A stretch of 64,000 bases of DNA from Archaeoglobales archaeon (lineage in GTDB: Archaea; Halobacteriota; Archaeoglobi; Archaeoglobales; Archaeoglobaceae). This document shows, piece after piece, positions 17,840 through 26,492 of this stretch. Under the pieces are notes generated by a model. It saw only the letters and a list, made by a program, of their open reading frames with translations. It searched no databases and was not told where the DNA came from. Position 1 is the first letter of the stretch. Each line of letters begins with the position of its first letter. The translations under genes were made by a program, and so were the position numbers. The DNA lies in NCBI GenBank assembly GCA_030055525.1, contig JASFYJ010000008.1, positions 22,905 through 86,904 of the forward strand, read 5' to 3'.

Positions 17840-19039
17840 TTAGACAAACATGACTCCTTTTAAATCCGGGATTGGATGACTTCTCCTTAGAACCTTGTCT
17901 ATCGCTTTCATGAAGTCGAGCATGGTTACACTTGTTCTCTCCTCTCTTATTGCGAACATCCCTGCTTCAGTACATATTGCCTTAATATCTGCACCACTTG
18001 CAGCCTCAGTCAGCCTTGCAAGTTCGTTAAAATCTACGTCGCTGGCAAGCTTCATTTTTCTTGTGTGGATCTTGAATATCTGAACTCTACCCTCAAAGTT
18101 CGGTAGCGGAACTTCAATTATTCTGTCAAATCTTCCTGGTCTGAGGATTGCAGGATCAAGTATGTCTATTCTGTTCGTAGCGCCTATTACCTTCACATCT
18201 CCCCGCGAATCGAACCCATCAAGCTCTGCTAAAAGCTGCATCATAGTTCGCTGTACTTCTCTATCACCGCTTGTATCGCTACTTGTTCTCTTAGCAGCTA
18301 TGGCGTCGAGTTCATCTATAAATATTATTGAGGGCGCTTTTTCTTTAGCAAGCTGGAACACTTCTCTTACCAGTCTTGCTCCCTCACCTATGAATTTCTG
18401 CACGAATTCGCTACCTACGACCCTAATAAATGTAGCTTTCGTTTGATTTGCAACTGCCTTTGCCAACAACGTTTTACCTGTCCCTGGAGGACCGTAGAGA
18501 AGAACGCCCTTAGGTGGATCTATACCCACTTCTTTGAAAAGCTCCGGCTTCAGCATAGGTAACTCCACTGCTTCCCTTATCTCCCCGATCTGCGCATCTA
18601 ATCCGCCGATATCAGCGTAAGTAACATCTGGCTTTTCTTCAACTTCAAATCCATATACCATCGGATCCTTAGATGAGGGTAATATACTGACAACCGCCAA
18701 AGTCTGCTGATTTAGAGCCACCCTTACGCCCGGTTTTAATTCTTCCGGATCTATATACTGTGATGCGAAAACTATAAACTTCGGTCCTGTTGAACTTTTA
18801 ACAATGACTCTTCCATCATCAAGAACGTCCGATACAGTACCAACCAACAACGGAGGCGATCTTAATCTTTCAATTTCGCTTCTTAATCTTCGAACTTCAC
18901 GTTCATATCTTAATCTTTCACTTTCTATAAATCTTTTTTCATCTTCAAGTCTACGTACGTGTTCCTTAAGCTTGTAATATTCATCCTCAAGCTTCTGAAG
19001 CTTTTCAAGCAGGTATTCAACTTCCTTGTCTTTTTCCAT
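17840..19039 (-). CDS. pan: Proteasome-activating nucleotidase
   Basis: The 399-residue AAA ATPase has the PAN order: N-terminal coiled coil (about 1-62), OB domain (63-125) and AAA module. Walker A is GPPGTGKT at 183-190, Walker B FIDELDA at about 240-246, the pore loop is KFIGEG near 215-220, and the second region of homology has [21 protein letters not shown]. It unfolds substrates and feeds the 20S proteasome. The C-terminus is Met-Phe-Val, an HbYX-like tail with Phe in place of Tyr. A TATA-like CTATATATC (19067-19075) lies upstream. The gene is divergent from mbf1. Confidence 0.96.
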   Translation of the reverse strand: MEKDKEVEYLLEKLQKLEDEYYKLKEHVRRLEDEKRFIESERLRYEREVRRLRSEIERLRSPPLLVGTVSDVLDDGRVIVKSSTGPKFIVFASQYIDPEELKPGVRVALNQQTLAVVSILPSSKDPMVYGFEVEEKPDVTYADIGGLDAQIGEIREAVELPMLKPELFKEVGIDPPKGVLLYGPPGTGKTLLAKAVANQTKATFIRVVGSEFVQKFIGEGARLVREVFQLAKEKAPSIIFIDELDAIAAKRTSSDTSGDREVQRTMMQLLAELDGFDSRGDVKVIGATNRIDILDPAILRPGRFDRIIEVPLPNFEGRVQIFKIHTRKMKLASDVDFNELARLTEAASGADIKAICTEAGMFAIREERTSVTMLDFMKAIDKVLRRSHPIPDLKGVMFV

Positions 19040-19049
19040 TTTCCCCCAC

Positions 19050-19060
19050 CCGGGACCTCC
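19050..19060. repeat. Inverted 11-bp element flanking pan (copy 2)
   Basis: CCGGGACCTCC is the reverse complement of the element at 17827-17837. It lies between the pan TATA-like box and the pan start, about 11-21 nt before the ATG, a position suited to an operator or, if transcribed, to pairing with the other copy in the same mRNA. Confidence 0.6.
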
Positions 19061-19112
19061 AAAATACTATATATCACTACACCTATATTAACTTGTTGGA
19101 TGCGGTGATCGT

Positions 19113-19580
19113 ATGAACTGCGAGATATGCGGTAGGGAAATAAGCAAAGGTTACAAGATATTCGTTGAAGGGACAGAGATGACTGTTTGTGCTTCATGTA
19201 AGCAGTTTGGAAGTGAAAAAGTTTCAACTGCTTCCCAAAATAGTGCAAAAAGAGTAGTTATACAGAAAAAGAAGCCTTCAACAAGAATAGAGTTCAAAGA
19301 AGAGCTTGTAGAGAACTTTCATGAGGTTCTGAGGAGGGAGAGGGAAAAGAGGGGTTGGAGTCAGGAAGAACTGGCTAAAAAAATTCAGGAAAAAGAGTCT
19401 CTCATTAAAAAGATAGAGAATGGTGAAATAGCTCCAGAACCGGAAGTTGTTGAAAAACTCGAAAAGATCTTTGGCATTAAATTAAGAGAGAAAGTTCAAG
19501 AGGTGAAGATAGAGGACAAGAAAAAAATATCTATAACACTCGGCGATGTTGTTGAGGTTAAGAAAAAGAAAATCAGTTGA
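19113..19580 (+). CDS. Archaeal MBF1-type zinc-ribbon/HTH protein
   Basis: The 155-residue protein starts with a zinc ribbon (CEIC at residues 3-6 and CASC at about 28-31) followed by a basic linker and a Cro/C1-type helix-turn-helix (about 78-125: GWSQEELAKKIQEKESLIKKIENGE). This is the archaeal multiprotein bridging factor 1 arrangement (TIGR00270). In archaea it is linked to translation or transcription as a general factor. A CTATATTA box at 19083-19090 is 26 nt upstream. The cutA gene follows after a few bases. Confidence 0.9.
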   Translation: MNCEICGREISKGYKIFVEGTEMTVCASCKQFGSEKVSTASQNSAKRVVIQKKKPSTRIEFKEELVENFHEVLRREREKRGWSQEELAKKIQEKESLIKKIENGEIAPEPEVVEKLEKIFGIKLREKVQEVKIEDKKKISITLGDVVEVKKKKIS

Positions 19581-19589
19581 GGTGTGGAT

Positions 19590-19898
19590 ATGTACAGCTT
19601 TATCTATATAACAGCATCCTCGAAAGAGGAGGCCGAAAAAATAGCAAAGGCACTAGTTGAAGATAAGTTAGCTGCATGCGTAAACATTTTTCCCATAACC
19701 TCCATGTTTTGGTGGGAAGGAAAGATAGAGAATGCAAACGAGTACGCGATGATTGTAAAAACAACCGCTGAGAAATTTGCTGAGATAAGAAAGAAGGTAA
19801 AAGAGCTTCACAGCTACAAAGTCCCTTGCATATGCGAAATTCCTATAAGCAGGGGGTTGAGAGAGTTTTTGGATTGGATAGACGAAGTAGTTGAATGA
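19590..19898 (+). CDS. cutA: CutA divalent-cation tolerance protein
   Basis: The 102-residue protein has the ferredoxin-like CutA1 fold. Hallmarks are the KALVEDKLAACVNIFP block, the FWWEGKIENANEYAMIVKT strand and the YKVPCICEIPISRG turn. CutA forms very stable trimers and has been tied to copper tolerance in bacteria, though its archaeal role is unclear. A GTG at 19584 would add two residues; the GAGGTG at 19579-19584 fits better as Shine-Dalgarno for the ATG at 19590. Its stop overlaps the next start (ATGA). Confidence 0.93.
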   Translation: MYSFIYITASSKEEAEKIAKALVEDKLAACVNIFPITSMFWWEGKIENANEYAMIVKTTAEKFAEIRKKVKELHSYKVPCICEIPISRGLREFLDWIDEVVE

Positions 19899-20584
19899 GG
19901 GTGGCAAGTTTTGAATCTAAAGGAGTTCTAATCTACAACGAAGATAAGTGGAGCATTTTAAAAGAAAAAAGAGAGAAGGCCAGTGTTATAATGAGATCCC
20001 TGCAGGATGTTGGACTGCCATGTGTAGTTTATGGCAGCGTTGCAAGGGGAGATGTAAAAGAAGATAGCGACATAGATATCTTCGTTCCATTGAACGTTCC
20101 ATCATACAAAATAGAGCTCGCTTTAGAGAAATTTGAAGTACTTGAAAAAAAGATTGTCCAAGCAACTCCAAATTATGCAATCAAAGGGGAATTCGTGCTC
20201 TCGGATGAAGTTACAGTGAGCTTTCCTCTAGTCAAGATGAAAGACAGAGAAATTGAATTCTACCGCTTTGGAGGATGTCTAGATTTTGAGGGAATCTTAA
20301 GAAATGAAAGAGTGGCTGGGGTGGATAAAAGGCTGGTCTTGATACTGCCAATTTCAGAGGGACACGTAGAGGTGCCACTCTCCGATGTTCATCCAAGTGA
20401 AGTGGCTAAAATTCTTGGAATCTCCGTTGAAACTGTACAGGAAAGAATAAGAGTACTTACAAGGAGAAAAGAAGTTGGAAGAACTGGCTTGTTTTTGTCC
20501 GAAACTATCCCTATCGAAGATAGCTTCGAATCTGCGCTTTTAGATATTGCAACGAAAAATCCGGCAATAAGAAGGAGAATATAA
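19895..20584 (+). CDS. Nucleotidyltransferase-domain protein with HTH
   Basis: The 229-residue protein has a Pol-beta-type nucleotidyltransferase core: YGSVARG (46-52) and the metal aspartates in DSDIDIF (Asp59, Asp61). A third strand motif (VTVSFPLVK) follows. The C-terminal part (about 165-205) includes a helix-turn-helix-like stretch, PSEVAKILGISVETVQERIRVL, suggesting nucleic-acid binding. The archaeal group (COG1708/COG2413-like) has no known substrate. It is translationally coupled to cutA by a 4-nt overlap. Confidence 0.8.
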   Translation: MRVASFESKGVLIYNEDKWSILKEKREKASVIMRSLQDVGLPCVVYGSVARGDVKEDSDIDIFVPLNVPSYKIELALEKFEVLEKKIVQATPNYAIKGEFVLSDEVTVSFPLVKMKDREIEFYRFGGCLDFEGILRNERVAGVDKRLVLILPISEGHVEVPLSDVHPSEVAKILGISVETVQERIRVLTRRKEVGRTGLFLSETIPIEDSFESALLDIATKNPAIRRRI

Positions 20585-20634
20585 TTAAAAAATCATTTTT
20601 AAATCCAGATGCTTGCATTACATGCAAAAATTGT

Positions 20635-20745
20635 TTAAAGTCTTTTAAGAATCTCCAAAGCCTTTTTGTAGGTCATGAGGAATACTAGAAGCAAAGCCAT
20701 GAGCACAACCATTGAAGCGATCAGAATCGCAGTATAATCATCCAT
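20635..20745 (-). CDS. Tiny single-helix membrane protein, CcmD-like
   Basis: This 36-residue gene lies directly behind ccmC. A strong Shine-Dalgarno, AGGAGGTGAT, precedes the ATG at 20745. The product has four polar residues, one hydrophobic helix of about 20 residues (AILIASMVVLMALLLVFLM) and the basic tail KKALEILKRL. This matches the size and topology of CcmD, the small partner of the heme exporter CcmC. Its start overlaps the ccmC stop by 8 nt, so the two are translated together. The sequence of CcmD is poorly conserved, so the name rests on context. Confidence 0.75.
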   Translation of the reverse strand: MDDYTAILIASMVVLMALLLVFLMTYKKALEILKRL

Positions 20746-21391
20746 CAAGATCACCTCCTATCTTAGCCTCCACTATCCGAATTTTTGAGTCCAGAATTAA
20801 GAAGGCAACATATATGAGCATGAATGCTGTGAGCATTATAAGGAGTGTTGCCAGCCTTGGCAAATCGAAGCTAAGTTCTCCAGTTGTTGGATGCAGAGAG
20901 AGAAATATTTTTGAAGATAGATAACTTAGTGGAACTGTTATAAATGCTATTATCCCGTATATTGCAGAGTACTTCGCTTTCACTGCGTAATCTTCGATAG
21001 ATGTTCTTAAAGCAAGATATCCCGCATAAGCGAACCATAGTATCAGGACGAAAGTTTCTCGTGGATCCCAGTGCCAATAACTTCCCCAAGCGACTTTGGC
21101 CCATACTGAACCACTTATCAAAGCTGCGGTGATCATTGCAAAGCCGAATTGAGCTGAACTTTCAGCTAAAATATCGTACTTGTACTTTTCACTTCTGAGA
21201 AAAACAATGGAAGTTGCAAATGTGACCGTGAAGGCTACAAAAGATGAAACTGCAGCAGGAACATGGAAAAAGATTATTCTGTAATTGTCTGCAATTGTTT
21301 TAGCTGCCACTGGTGGAAGATAGAAAGCACTGAATACTCCATAAACTAAAAGCACGAACCCCAACAGAAATAAGAATAACGCCGAGCGCAT
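20738..21391 (-). CDS. ccmC: Heme exporter protein CcmC
   Basis: The 217-residue protein has six hydrophobic helices and the tryptophan-rich heme-handling motif WGSYWHWDPRET between helices 3 and 4, flanked by histidines (FFHVPAA before, SLHPTTGE after). CcmC binds heme at the outer membrane face for cytochrome c maturation. Other ccm genes are absent here apart from the tiny CcmD-like gene that follows. The start ATG at 21391 opens the first helix. The gene is divergent from ilvC. Confidence 0.92.
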   Translation of the reverse strand: MRSALFLFLLGFVLLVYGVFSAFYLPPVAAKTIADNYRIIFFHVPAAVSSFVAFTVTFATSIVFLRSEKYKYDILAESSAQFGFAMITAALISGSVWAKVAWGSYWHWDPRETFVLILWFAYAGYLALRTSIEDYAVKAKYSAIYGIIAFITVPLSYLSSKIFLSLHPTTGELSFDLPRLATLLIMLTAFMLIYVAFLILDSKIRIVEAKIGGDLDG

Positions 21392-21443
21392 AAATCGTTT
21401 TTATGGATCTGAATATAGTTTTTACGAAATTTTTGTCCTACGC

Positions 21444-21453
21444 AAATTATATA
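21444..21453 (+). promoter_or_regulatory. TATA box of ilvC
   Basis: AAATTATATA preceded by CGC lies with its centre about 26 nt before the ilvC ATG and no Shine-Dalgarno follows. This is the spacing of a leaderless archaeal promoter. Confidence 0.6.
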
Positions 21454-21474
21454 CGCCTCTAGCAAACTTGAAGT

Positions 21475-22467
21475 ATGGCCAAAATCTATAGAGATTCCGA
21501 CGCGGATTTGAAGTTCTTAAGGGGGAAAGAAGTCTGCATCGTTGGATATGGAAGCCAAGGACATGCACATGCACTGAATTTGAAAGATTCTGGGATTGAT
21601 GTTGTTGTTGCATTGCCCGAATGGGACAAAACAAGCTGGGAAATGGCCAAGAAAGATGGAATGAAGGTTGTAAAACTTGAAGAGATCGAAGGTGATGTAA
21701 TAGCCATGCTAATTCCAGACATGGTGCAACCGGATGTTTATAACAGGTACGTCAAGAACAAGCTAAAAGAAGGAAACATGCTCCTATTTGCCCATGGATT
21801 CAACATCCATTTCAACCAGATAGTTCCTCCGAGCTACGTAGATGTTACAATGGTTGCGCCAAAAGGTCCTGGGCCACTGGTTAGAAGAATGTTCGTCGAA
21901 GGAAAAGGGGTTCCGGCGTTGGTTGCTGTGCAGCAGAACTATTCTGGTGAGGCGCTTCAAAGAGCGCTTGCATATGCGAAAGGAATTGGAGCAACAAGAA
22001 CTGGAGTAATAGAGACGACTTTCAAAGAGGAGACTGAAACAGATCTATTCGGTGAGCAAGTTGATCTATGCGGTGGAGTTGCAGAGATGATAAAGATGTC
22101 TTTTGAAGTTCTCGTTGAAGCAGGTTATCAGCCGGAGGTTGCCTACTTTGAAGTACTGCATGAACTCAAACTGATCGTGGATCTTATCTATGAAGGTGGG
22201 ATATACAACATGTGGAAGGCTGTAAGCGAAACAGCGAAGTACGGTGGGATGACAAGGGGTAAAAGGATCTTCACCGAGAATACTAAGCATGAGATGAGGA
22301 AGATATTGAAGGAGATACAGAGTGGAGAATTTGCAAAAGAGTGGATACTTGAGAACATGGCTGGTAGACCTGTTTACAACAAACTGCTTGAGATTGAAAG
22401 AAATCATCCAATAGAGAAAGTCGGGGCAGAGATGAGAAAACTTATTCCATGGCTTAAGAGAGAGTAA
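21475..22467 (+). CDS. ilvC: Ketol-acid reductoisomerase
   Basis: The 330-residue class I enzyme converts acetolactate to dihydroxyisovalerate in valine/leucine/isoleucine synthesis, using NAD(P)H and magnesium. The Rossmann motif is [18 protein letters not shown] (about 22-40). The knotted C-terminal domain shows the metal-binding [14 protein letters not shown] and the [13 protein letters not shown] stretch. Length is normal for KARI. It stands alone behind its own promoter; the leuA-type gene is about 8 kb away. Confidence 0.97.
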   Translation: MAKIYRDSDADLKFLRGKEVCIVGYGSQGHAHALNLKDSGIDVVVALPEWDKTSWEMAKKDGMKVVKLEEIEGDVIAMLIPDMVQPDVYNRYVKNKLKEGNMLLFAHGFNIHFNQIVPPSYVDVTMVAPKGPGPLVRRMFVEGKGVPALVAVQQNYSGEALQRALAYAKGIGATRTGVIETTFKEETETDLFGEQVDLCGGVAEMIKMSFEVLVEAGYQPEVAYFEVLHELKLIVDLIYEGGIYNMWKAVSETAKYGGMTRGKRIFTENTKHEMRKILKEIQSGEFAKEWILENMAGRPVYNKLLEIERNHPIEKVGAEMRKLIPWLKRE

Positions 22468-22498
22468 CCATTAAATCACTTCTCTAAAAATTTTTTAT

Positions 22499-22903
22499 AT
22501 GGGGTACAGGTTCATAGATCACACAGCAGACGTAGCTTTTGAGGTTTGGGGCAAAGATGTTAAAGAACTGATAGAGAATGCAACTCTTGCTTTTTACGAT
22601 GCTTTTGTTCACGTAGAAAAATTGGACAAAAATAGAACGGTAGATCTAAGCATAGAGGCTGAAGAAGTAGATCTTCTCTTATATAAGTGGCTCAACGAAC
22701 TCCTGTACCTATTCGATACTGAATTTTTTGCTGCAAGAGAAGTTAGCGTGAATGCCAGCGAATTTAAAGTGGAAGGTATACTTATAGGATCTAGAGTAAC
22801 CAGAGAGATTGTGAAATTGCAGCCAAAAGCTATAACAATGCACAACTATAGAGTGGAAAAGGGAGAAGGTGGTTACAGAACAGTTATAGTTGTGGACATA
22901 TGA
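22499..22903 (+). CDS. Archease
   Basis: The 134-residue protein is the RtcB cofactor archease, which speeds guanylation of the tRNA ligase RtcB. The opening YRFIDHTADVAFEVWG, the EEVDLLLYKWLNELLYLFDTE centre and the C-terminal ITMHNYRV are diagnostic; the conserved acidic residue of DHTAD binds metal. RtcB itself is not in this window, but the splicing endonuclease EndA and an intron-bearing tRNA are. The stop overlaps the next ATG (ATGA). Confidence 0.93.
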   Translation: MGYRFIDHTADVAFEVWGKDVKELIENATLAFYDAFVHVEKLDKNRTVDLSIEAEEVDLLLYKWLNELLYLFDTEFFAAREVSVNASEFKVEGILIGSRVTREIVKLQPKAITMHNYRVEKGEGGYRTVIVVDI

Positions 22904-23940
22904 GACAGATCGATCTACCTTTGCACAGTGGAAAAGCCCCCTACTGGCTTCTAAACAGAATGAAAAAACTTGCAGAGCCAATAGTAGCACTGATAATCTC
23001 GGATTTTGGCGAACTGGAATTTTTAAGAAGAATTTCTGATCCAATATTCTTCCAGTGTTTCTCAAACGTTCTAGGTTTTGATTGGAATTCGAGTGGATCT
23101 ACAACTGTTTTAACAGGTGTCTTAAAGTCCGTTTTAAATGAGAATGAGTTTGGAGTTAAAATTGCGGGTGGGAAAGGTGCTAACGCAATAAAAACACCGG
23201 AAGAGGTCGAGAAGCTCGCTACAGAAATAAAGGCTGATGCCGAAAAGATAATCAAATTCAGTAGATTTGCTGCAAAAGCTGATAACGCCGCCTTGATAGA
23301 TGGATACGACCTTTACCATCATGCGGTCTTTTTCAGCGATAAATACATGGTAGTTGTCCAGCAGGGTATGAACGTAGAAACAGGTATGGCTAGAAGATAC
23401 CACTGGAACGTCTACAGAAATCTACCAAGCTTGGAAGATGTCCACAGTGGAATAACGGCCGAAAAAATTGAAGATTTTGTTGTCAACTTACAGTCAAAAG
23501 TGAGCAGAGGAGCGAGAAAAGTTTGTGTAGACGTGATCAGAGATGGCAGCTTTAAGAAAGATTACGAAAGACTAATATCCATTGTAAAATCAAAAGAGGG
23601 TTTGGAGGTCCCAAAAAAGATAGACTGGAGAGTTGTTGAAAAAGCGTACAATTTACAGCCAGAGAACTTTGAAAACTTGCTAATGATAAAGGGAATTGGA
23701 AAAGAAACGATTAGAGCCTTGGCTTTGATTTCTGAGCTTATATATAGCACTGAATATGATAAAAAAGATCCTGCAAAATTCTGCTTTGCAGTTGGAGGTA
23801 AGGATGGCGTTCCTTTTCCAGTTAGAAGGGAGATCTACGACGAGGTAATAAAATTTATGAGAGAGACTTTAAAACAGGCCGAATTGGGAGATTTTGAGAG
23901 AAAAGCTGCCTTGGAGAGGTTATCTAGATGGAAGTCTTAG
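22900..23940 (+). CDS. DUF763-family protein
   Basis: The 346-residue protein matches DUF763 (COG1415), a family of unknown function in archaea and thermophilic bacteria. The opening DLPLHSGKAPYWLLNRMKKL is diagnostic. The C-terminal third has a helix-hairpin-helix-like stretch (NLLMIKGIGKETIRALALIS) and a FAVGGKDGVPFPV segment. Helix-hairpin-helix points to DNA binding, which is inference. It overlaps archease by 4 nt and aroA by 13 nt, so all three are one transcription unit. Confidence 0.88.
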   Translation: MRQIDLPLHSGKAPYWLLNRMKKLAEPIVALIISDFGELEFLRRISDPIFFQCFSNVLGFDWNSSGSTTVLTGVLKSVLNENEFGVKIAGGKGANAIKTPEEVEKLATEIKADAEKIIKFSRFAAKADNAALIDGYDLYHHAVFFSDKYMVVVQQGMNVETGMARRYHWNVYRNLPSLEDVHSGITAEKIEDFVVNLQSKVSRGARKVCVDVIRDGSFKKDYERLISIVKSKEGLEVPKKIDWRVVEKAYNLQPENFENLLMIKGIGKETIRALALISELIYSTEYDKKDPAKFCFAVGGKDGVPFPVRREIYDEVIKFMRETLKQAELGDFERKAALERLSRWKS

Positions 23941-25166
23941 TTTCGAAAAGTGAGGTTTATGGAATAGCTACACCCCCACCATCCAAGAGTTACTCGCATC
24001 GAGCGCTTATAGCTGCGAGTTTATCTAAAAAATCTACAATAAAAAATGTTCTAATCTCAGAAGACACGATCGCCACAATCAATGGTTGCAGAAAGATGGG
24101 AGCAGAAATTTTGCGGAAAGTAGACAAATTTGAAATTTTTGGAACGGAAGAGATTAAAAATGGCTACTACTACTTTGCAAACTCTGGAACAACACTTAGA
24201 ATATTTATGGGACTGTTATCGACAGCCAAAGGTGTTTCAACTCTTGATGGAGATCCTTCGCTAAGAAGCAGACCAAATTTAGAGCTCGCAATAGCAATCA
24301 AAAAACTTGGCGGAAAAGTTTACGGATATGGAGATTATAAAGCTCCGATAAAAGTGGAAGGTATAATAAAAGGAGGGGACCTGAAGTTCTCTGCTCCGAG
24401 CTCACAGTTCGTTTCTTCGCTGCTTTTTTCCCTACCTTTAGGGATTGAGGAGTCGGTTTTAGAGGTTGAAAGTGTGAAATCCAGACCTTACATCGACATA
24501 ACTCTTCATGTGCTAAGAGACAGCAATGTGAAATTTAAAGTGGAAGATAAGAGTTTTGTAGTGTATCCATCAGCTTTCAAACTCAGGAGTTTTTCCGTAC
24601 CTGCAGACTTCAGTTCTGCGAGCTATTTAATCGCTGCTGGTCTTTTGGCCGGGAAAATAGAGATCCAAAACATGTACGATTCCATGCAGGGAGACAAAAT
24701 AATAGTGGACGTCGCGAAGCAGATGGGTGGTAGAGTTGAATGGAACAGAGACACTGGTAAAATAGTTGCGGAAAAATCCGAACTGGAGGGTATTGATTTC
24801 GACGCATCAGATAATCCAGATTTAGTTCCAACAATAGCAATTCTCGGTGCTGCAGCAAAAGGAGAGACGACAATAAGAAATGCCGAGCATCTAAGAATTA
24901 AGGAGACCGACAGGATAAAAACGATTTGCTCAAATTTACGAGCTTTAGGTTTTGAAGTTGAGGAGTTCAAAGATGGAATGAAGATAAAAGGTCAGAGTGG
25001 TAGATTCATAGGTACAGTCAATTCCTTCGGAGATCATAGAATCGCCATGAGCTTTGCCTTGTTAGGCTTAATTGGAAAAATAAAAATCCTGAATGCAGAA
25101 GTTGTAAGTGTATCTTTCCCAGCCTTCTTTGATGTTCTTAAATCTATTGGGGCAAAAATTTCGTAA
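23928..25166 (+). CDS. aroA: 3-phosphoshikimate 1-carboxyvinyltransferase (EPSP synthase)
   Basis: The 412-residue two-domain enzyme transfers enolpyruvate to shikimate-3-phosphate in aromatic amino acid synthesis. Motifs are PPSKSYSHRALIAASLS at the start, the NSGTTLR loop, DGDPSLRSRP, LRIKETDRI and FGDHRIAMSFAL. All known active-site lysine and arginine patches appear present. The frame starts inside the DUF763 gene (13-nt overlap), and the gene ends 2 nt from a convergent radical SAM gene. Confidence 0.96.
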   Translation: MEVLVSKSEVYGIATPPPSKSYSHRALIAASLSKKSTIKNVLISEDTIATINGCRKMGAEILRKVDKFEIFGTEEIKNGYYYFANSGTTLRIFMGLLSTAKGVSTLDGDPSLRSRPNLELAIAIKKLGGKVYGYGDYKAPIKVEGIIKGGDLKFSAPSSQFVSSLLFSLPLGIEESVLEVESVKSRPYIDITLHVLRDSNVKFKVEDKSFVVYPSAFKLRSFSVPADFSSASYLIAAGLLAGKIEIQNMYDSMQGDKIIVDVAKQMGGRVEWNRDTGKIVAEKSELEGIDFDASDNPDLVPTIAILGAAAKGETTIRNAEHLRIKETDRIKTICSNLRALGFEVEEFKDGMKIKGQSGRFIGTVNSFGDHRIAMSFALLGLIGKIKILNAEVVSVSFPAFFDVLKSIGAKIS

Positions 25167-25168
25167 TT

Positions 25169-25984
25169 TTATACAAATTTAAAAAGGTGACTTCCATCAC
25201 AGCTCTTCGCTTTAAATTCCAACCCCTCTCTACAAAAGCCGCAGCTTATTCCTATTTCTAAGCAGAAATTCTCAATTTTACGCAACAATTTCTCTCTAAA
25301 CTCCCTACTCAAGTACCTATAACTCCCTACCTTTTCTGTATAGAAAGTTAGTATGTTACGAAGTTCTGGATACCCTTGTAACCTTGAGATCGCATCCCTT
25401 TTAAGTTTCAGTGTAGAAGTAACCACATGATCCGGCTCGCATTTTTCGATTATCCATAACTCTTTTTCGTTTATTTCTGGAATTACAGGATCAAACCTTA
25501 AAACTGTAGGAATACTAGCATCTTTAGCTCTCAAGAAAGCTTCTATCCTTTTTTCTGTGCTGGGAGCGTTGGTTTCCAGTTTATCGCAACCTGTTATTGT
25601 AATGCAGATAACGGTGTTCATTTCTGTAAGTATATCCAGATCTCTAGCTACGATATCACTCTTAGTAACGACCATTAAATTTACCTCGTATTCCTTCATT
25701 AGCTCAATGCAACTCCTTGTCAACTGCTTTTCTCTCTCCACAGGCGGATAAGGATCGGAACTGTTCGACATCGAAATAATACTTCTAGGATTTAAGCAGG
25801 CAAGATCTTTCTCTAGAAGCTTTAAGAGGTTCTTTTTCTCTCTTATATTAAAAAAGTCCGGGATATAAGTTGCGTAACAGTAGGCGCAATTGTGCACACA
25901 ACCTGTGTATGGATTAAAGGAGTACTTGGGTTTACAGCTACACAGTTTTGATTTCCACGGATCAAAGGGTTTCACGACCCTCAT
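25169..25984 (-). CDS. SplB-like radical SAM protein (COG1533)
   Basis: The 271-residue protein carries CxxxCxYC as GCVHNCAYCYA (about residues 31-41) preceded by FNPYTGC, the signature of the COG1533 group related to spore photoproduct lyase. A cysteine set near the C-terminus (CLEIGISCGFCREG) may hold a second cluster or metal. The physiological substrate of the archaeal members is unknown. The start overlaps the NTPase gene by 23 nt, placing it last in the TatD-endA operon. Confidence 0.85.
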   Translation of the reverse strand: MRVVKPFDPWKSKLCSCKPKYSFNPYTGCVHNCAYCYATYIPDFFNIREKKNLLKLLEKDLACLNPRSIISMSNSSDPYPPVEREKQLTRSCIELMKEYEVNLMVVTKSDIVARDLDILTEMNTVICITITGCDKLETNAPSTEKRIEAFLRAKDASIPTVLRFDPVIPEINEKELWIIEKCEPDHVVTSTLKLKRDAISRLQGYPELRNILTFYTEKVGSYRYLSREFREKLLRKIENFCLEIGISCGFCREGLEFKAKSCDGSHLFKFV

Positions 25985-26492
25985 AATTGTTGATAAAAGG
26001 AATTAATGCCATCAAAACAGCCATTTTTGTAAGATCAACTCTAGAAATTGCCCCCTTACTAAGAAAGTAAACAGCTCCAATTTTCTTACCGATATCTTTG
26101 ATTCCAGAAAATTTTTCCATTACAGATCCTACTTCCTTACCTTCAAGAACTTCCTTAATTACCACCGGAGGATACTCAAAACCAGGACCAAAACCTATGG
26201 CAATCTTTTTTCCATCAAATACCGCCGCTACTTGGAAATCCAAGTAACCCGTAATGGTGTATGGTACTTTAAAAAGTCCAGCTTCGATTCCTACAGAAAA
26301 ATCGAATTCTTTACTCCAGCAAATCTTTGCTCTCTCTATTGCGCCAATTATTGTTTGAAAATCGAAGGGTTGAGGCGGAATTGAAGTTTTCACATCGAAT
26401 CCTTCAACCTCTACTTCTTTAAAGTAGTATTTGAAAGCCTTTCTTACACCTTCAATTTTCGTCGGATTTCTTGAGCCCACAACAACCTTCAT
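25962..26492 (-). CDS. Inosine/xanthosine triphosphatase (YjjX/DUF84)
   Basis: The 176-residue protein fits the YjjX-type non-canonical purine NTP phosphatase, which cleans deaminated ITP/XTP from the pool. Motifs are [16 protein letters not shown] at the start, the [10 protein letters not shown] active-site strand, and [10 protein letters not shown]. Length is normal. It overlaps endA by 4 nt (ATGA) and the radical SAM gene by 23 nt. Confidence 0.9.
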   Translation of the reverse strand: MKVVVGSRNPTKIEGVRKAFKYYFKEVEVEGFDVKTSIPPQPFDFQTIIGAIERAKICWSKEFDFSVGIEAGLFKVPYTITGYLDFQVAAVFDGKKIAIGFGPGFEYPPVVIKEVLEGKEVGSVMEKFSGIKDIGKKIGAVYFLSKGAISRVDLTKMAVLMALIPFINNYEGRETL

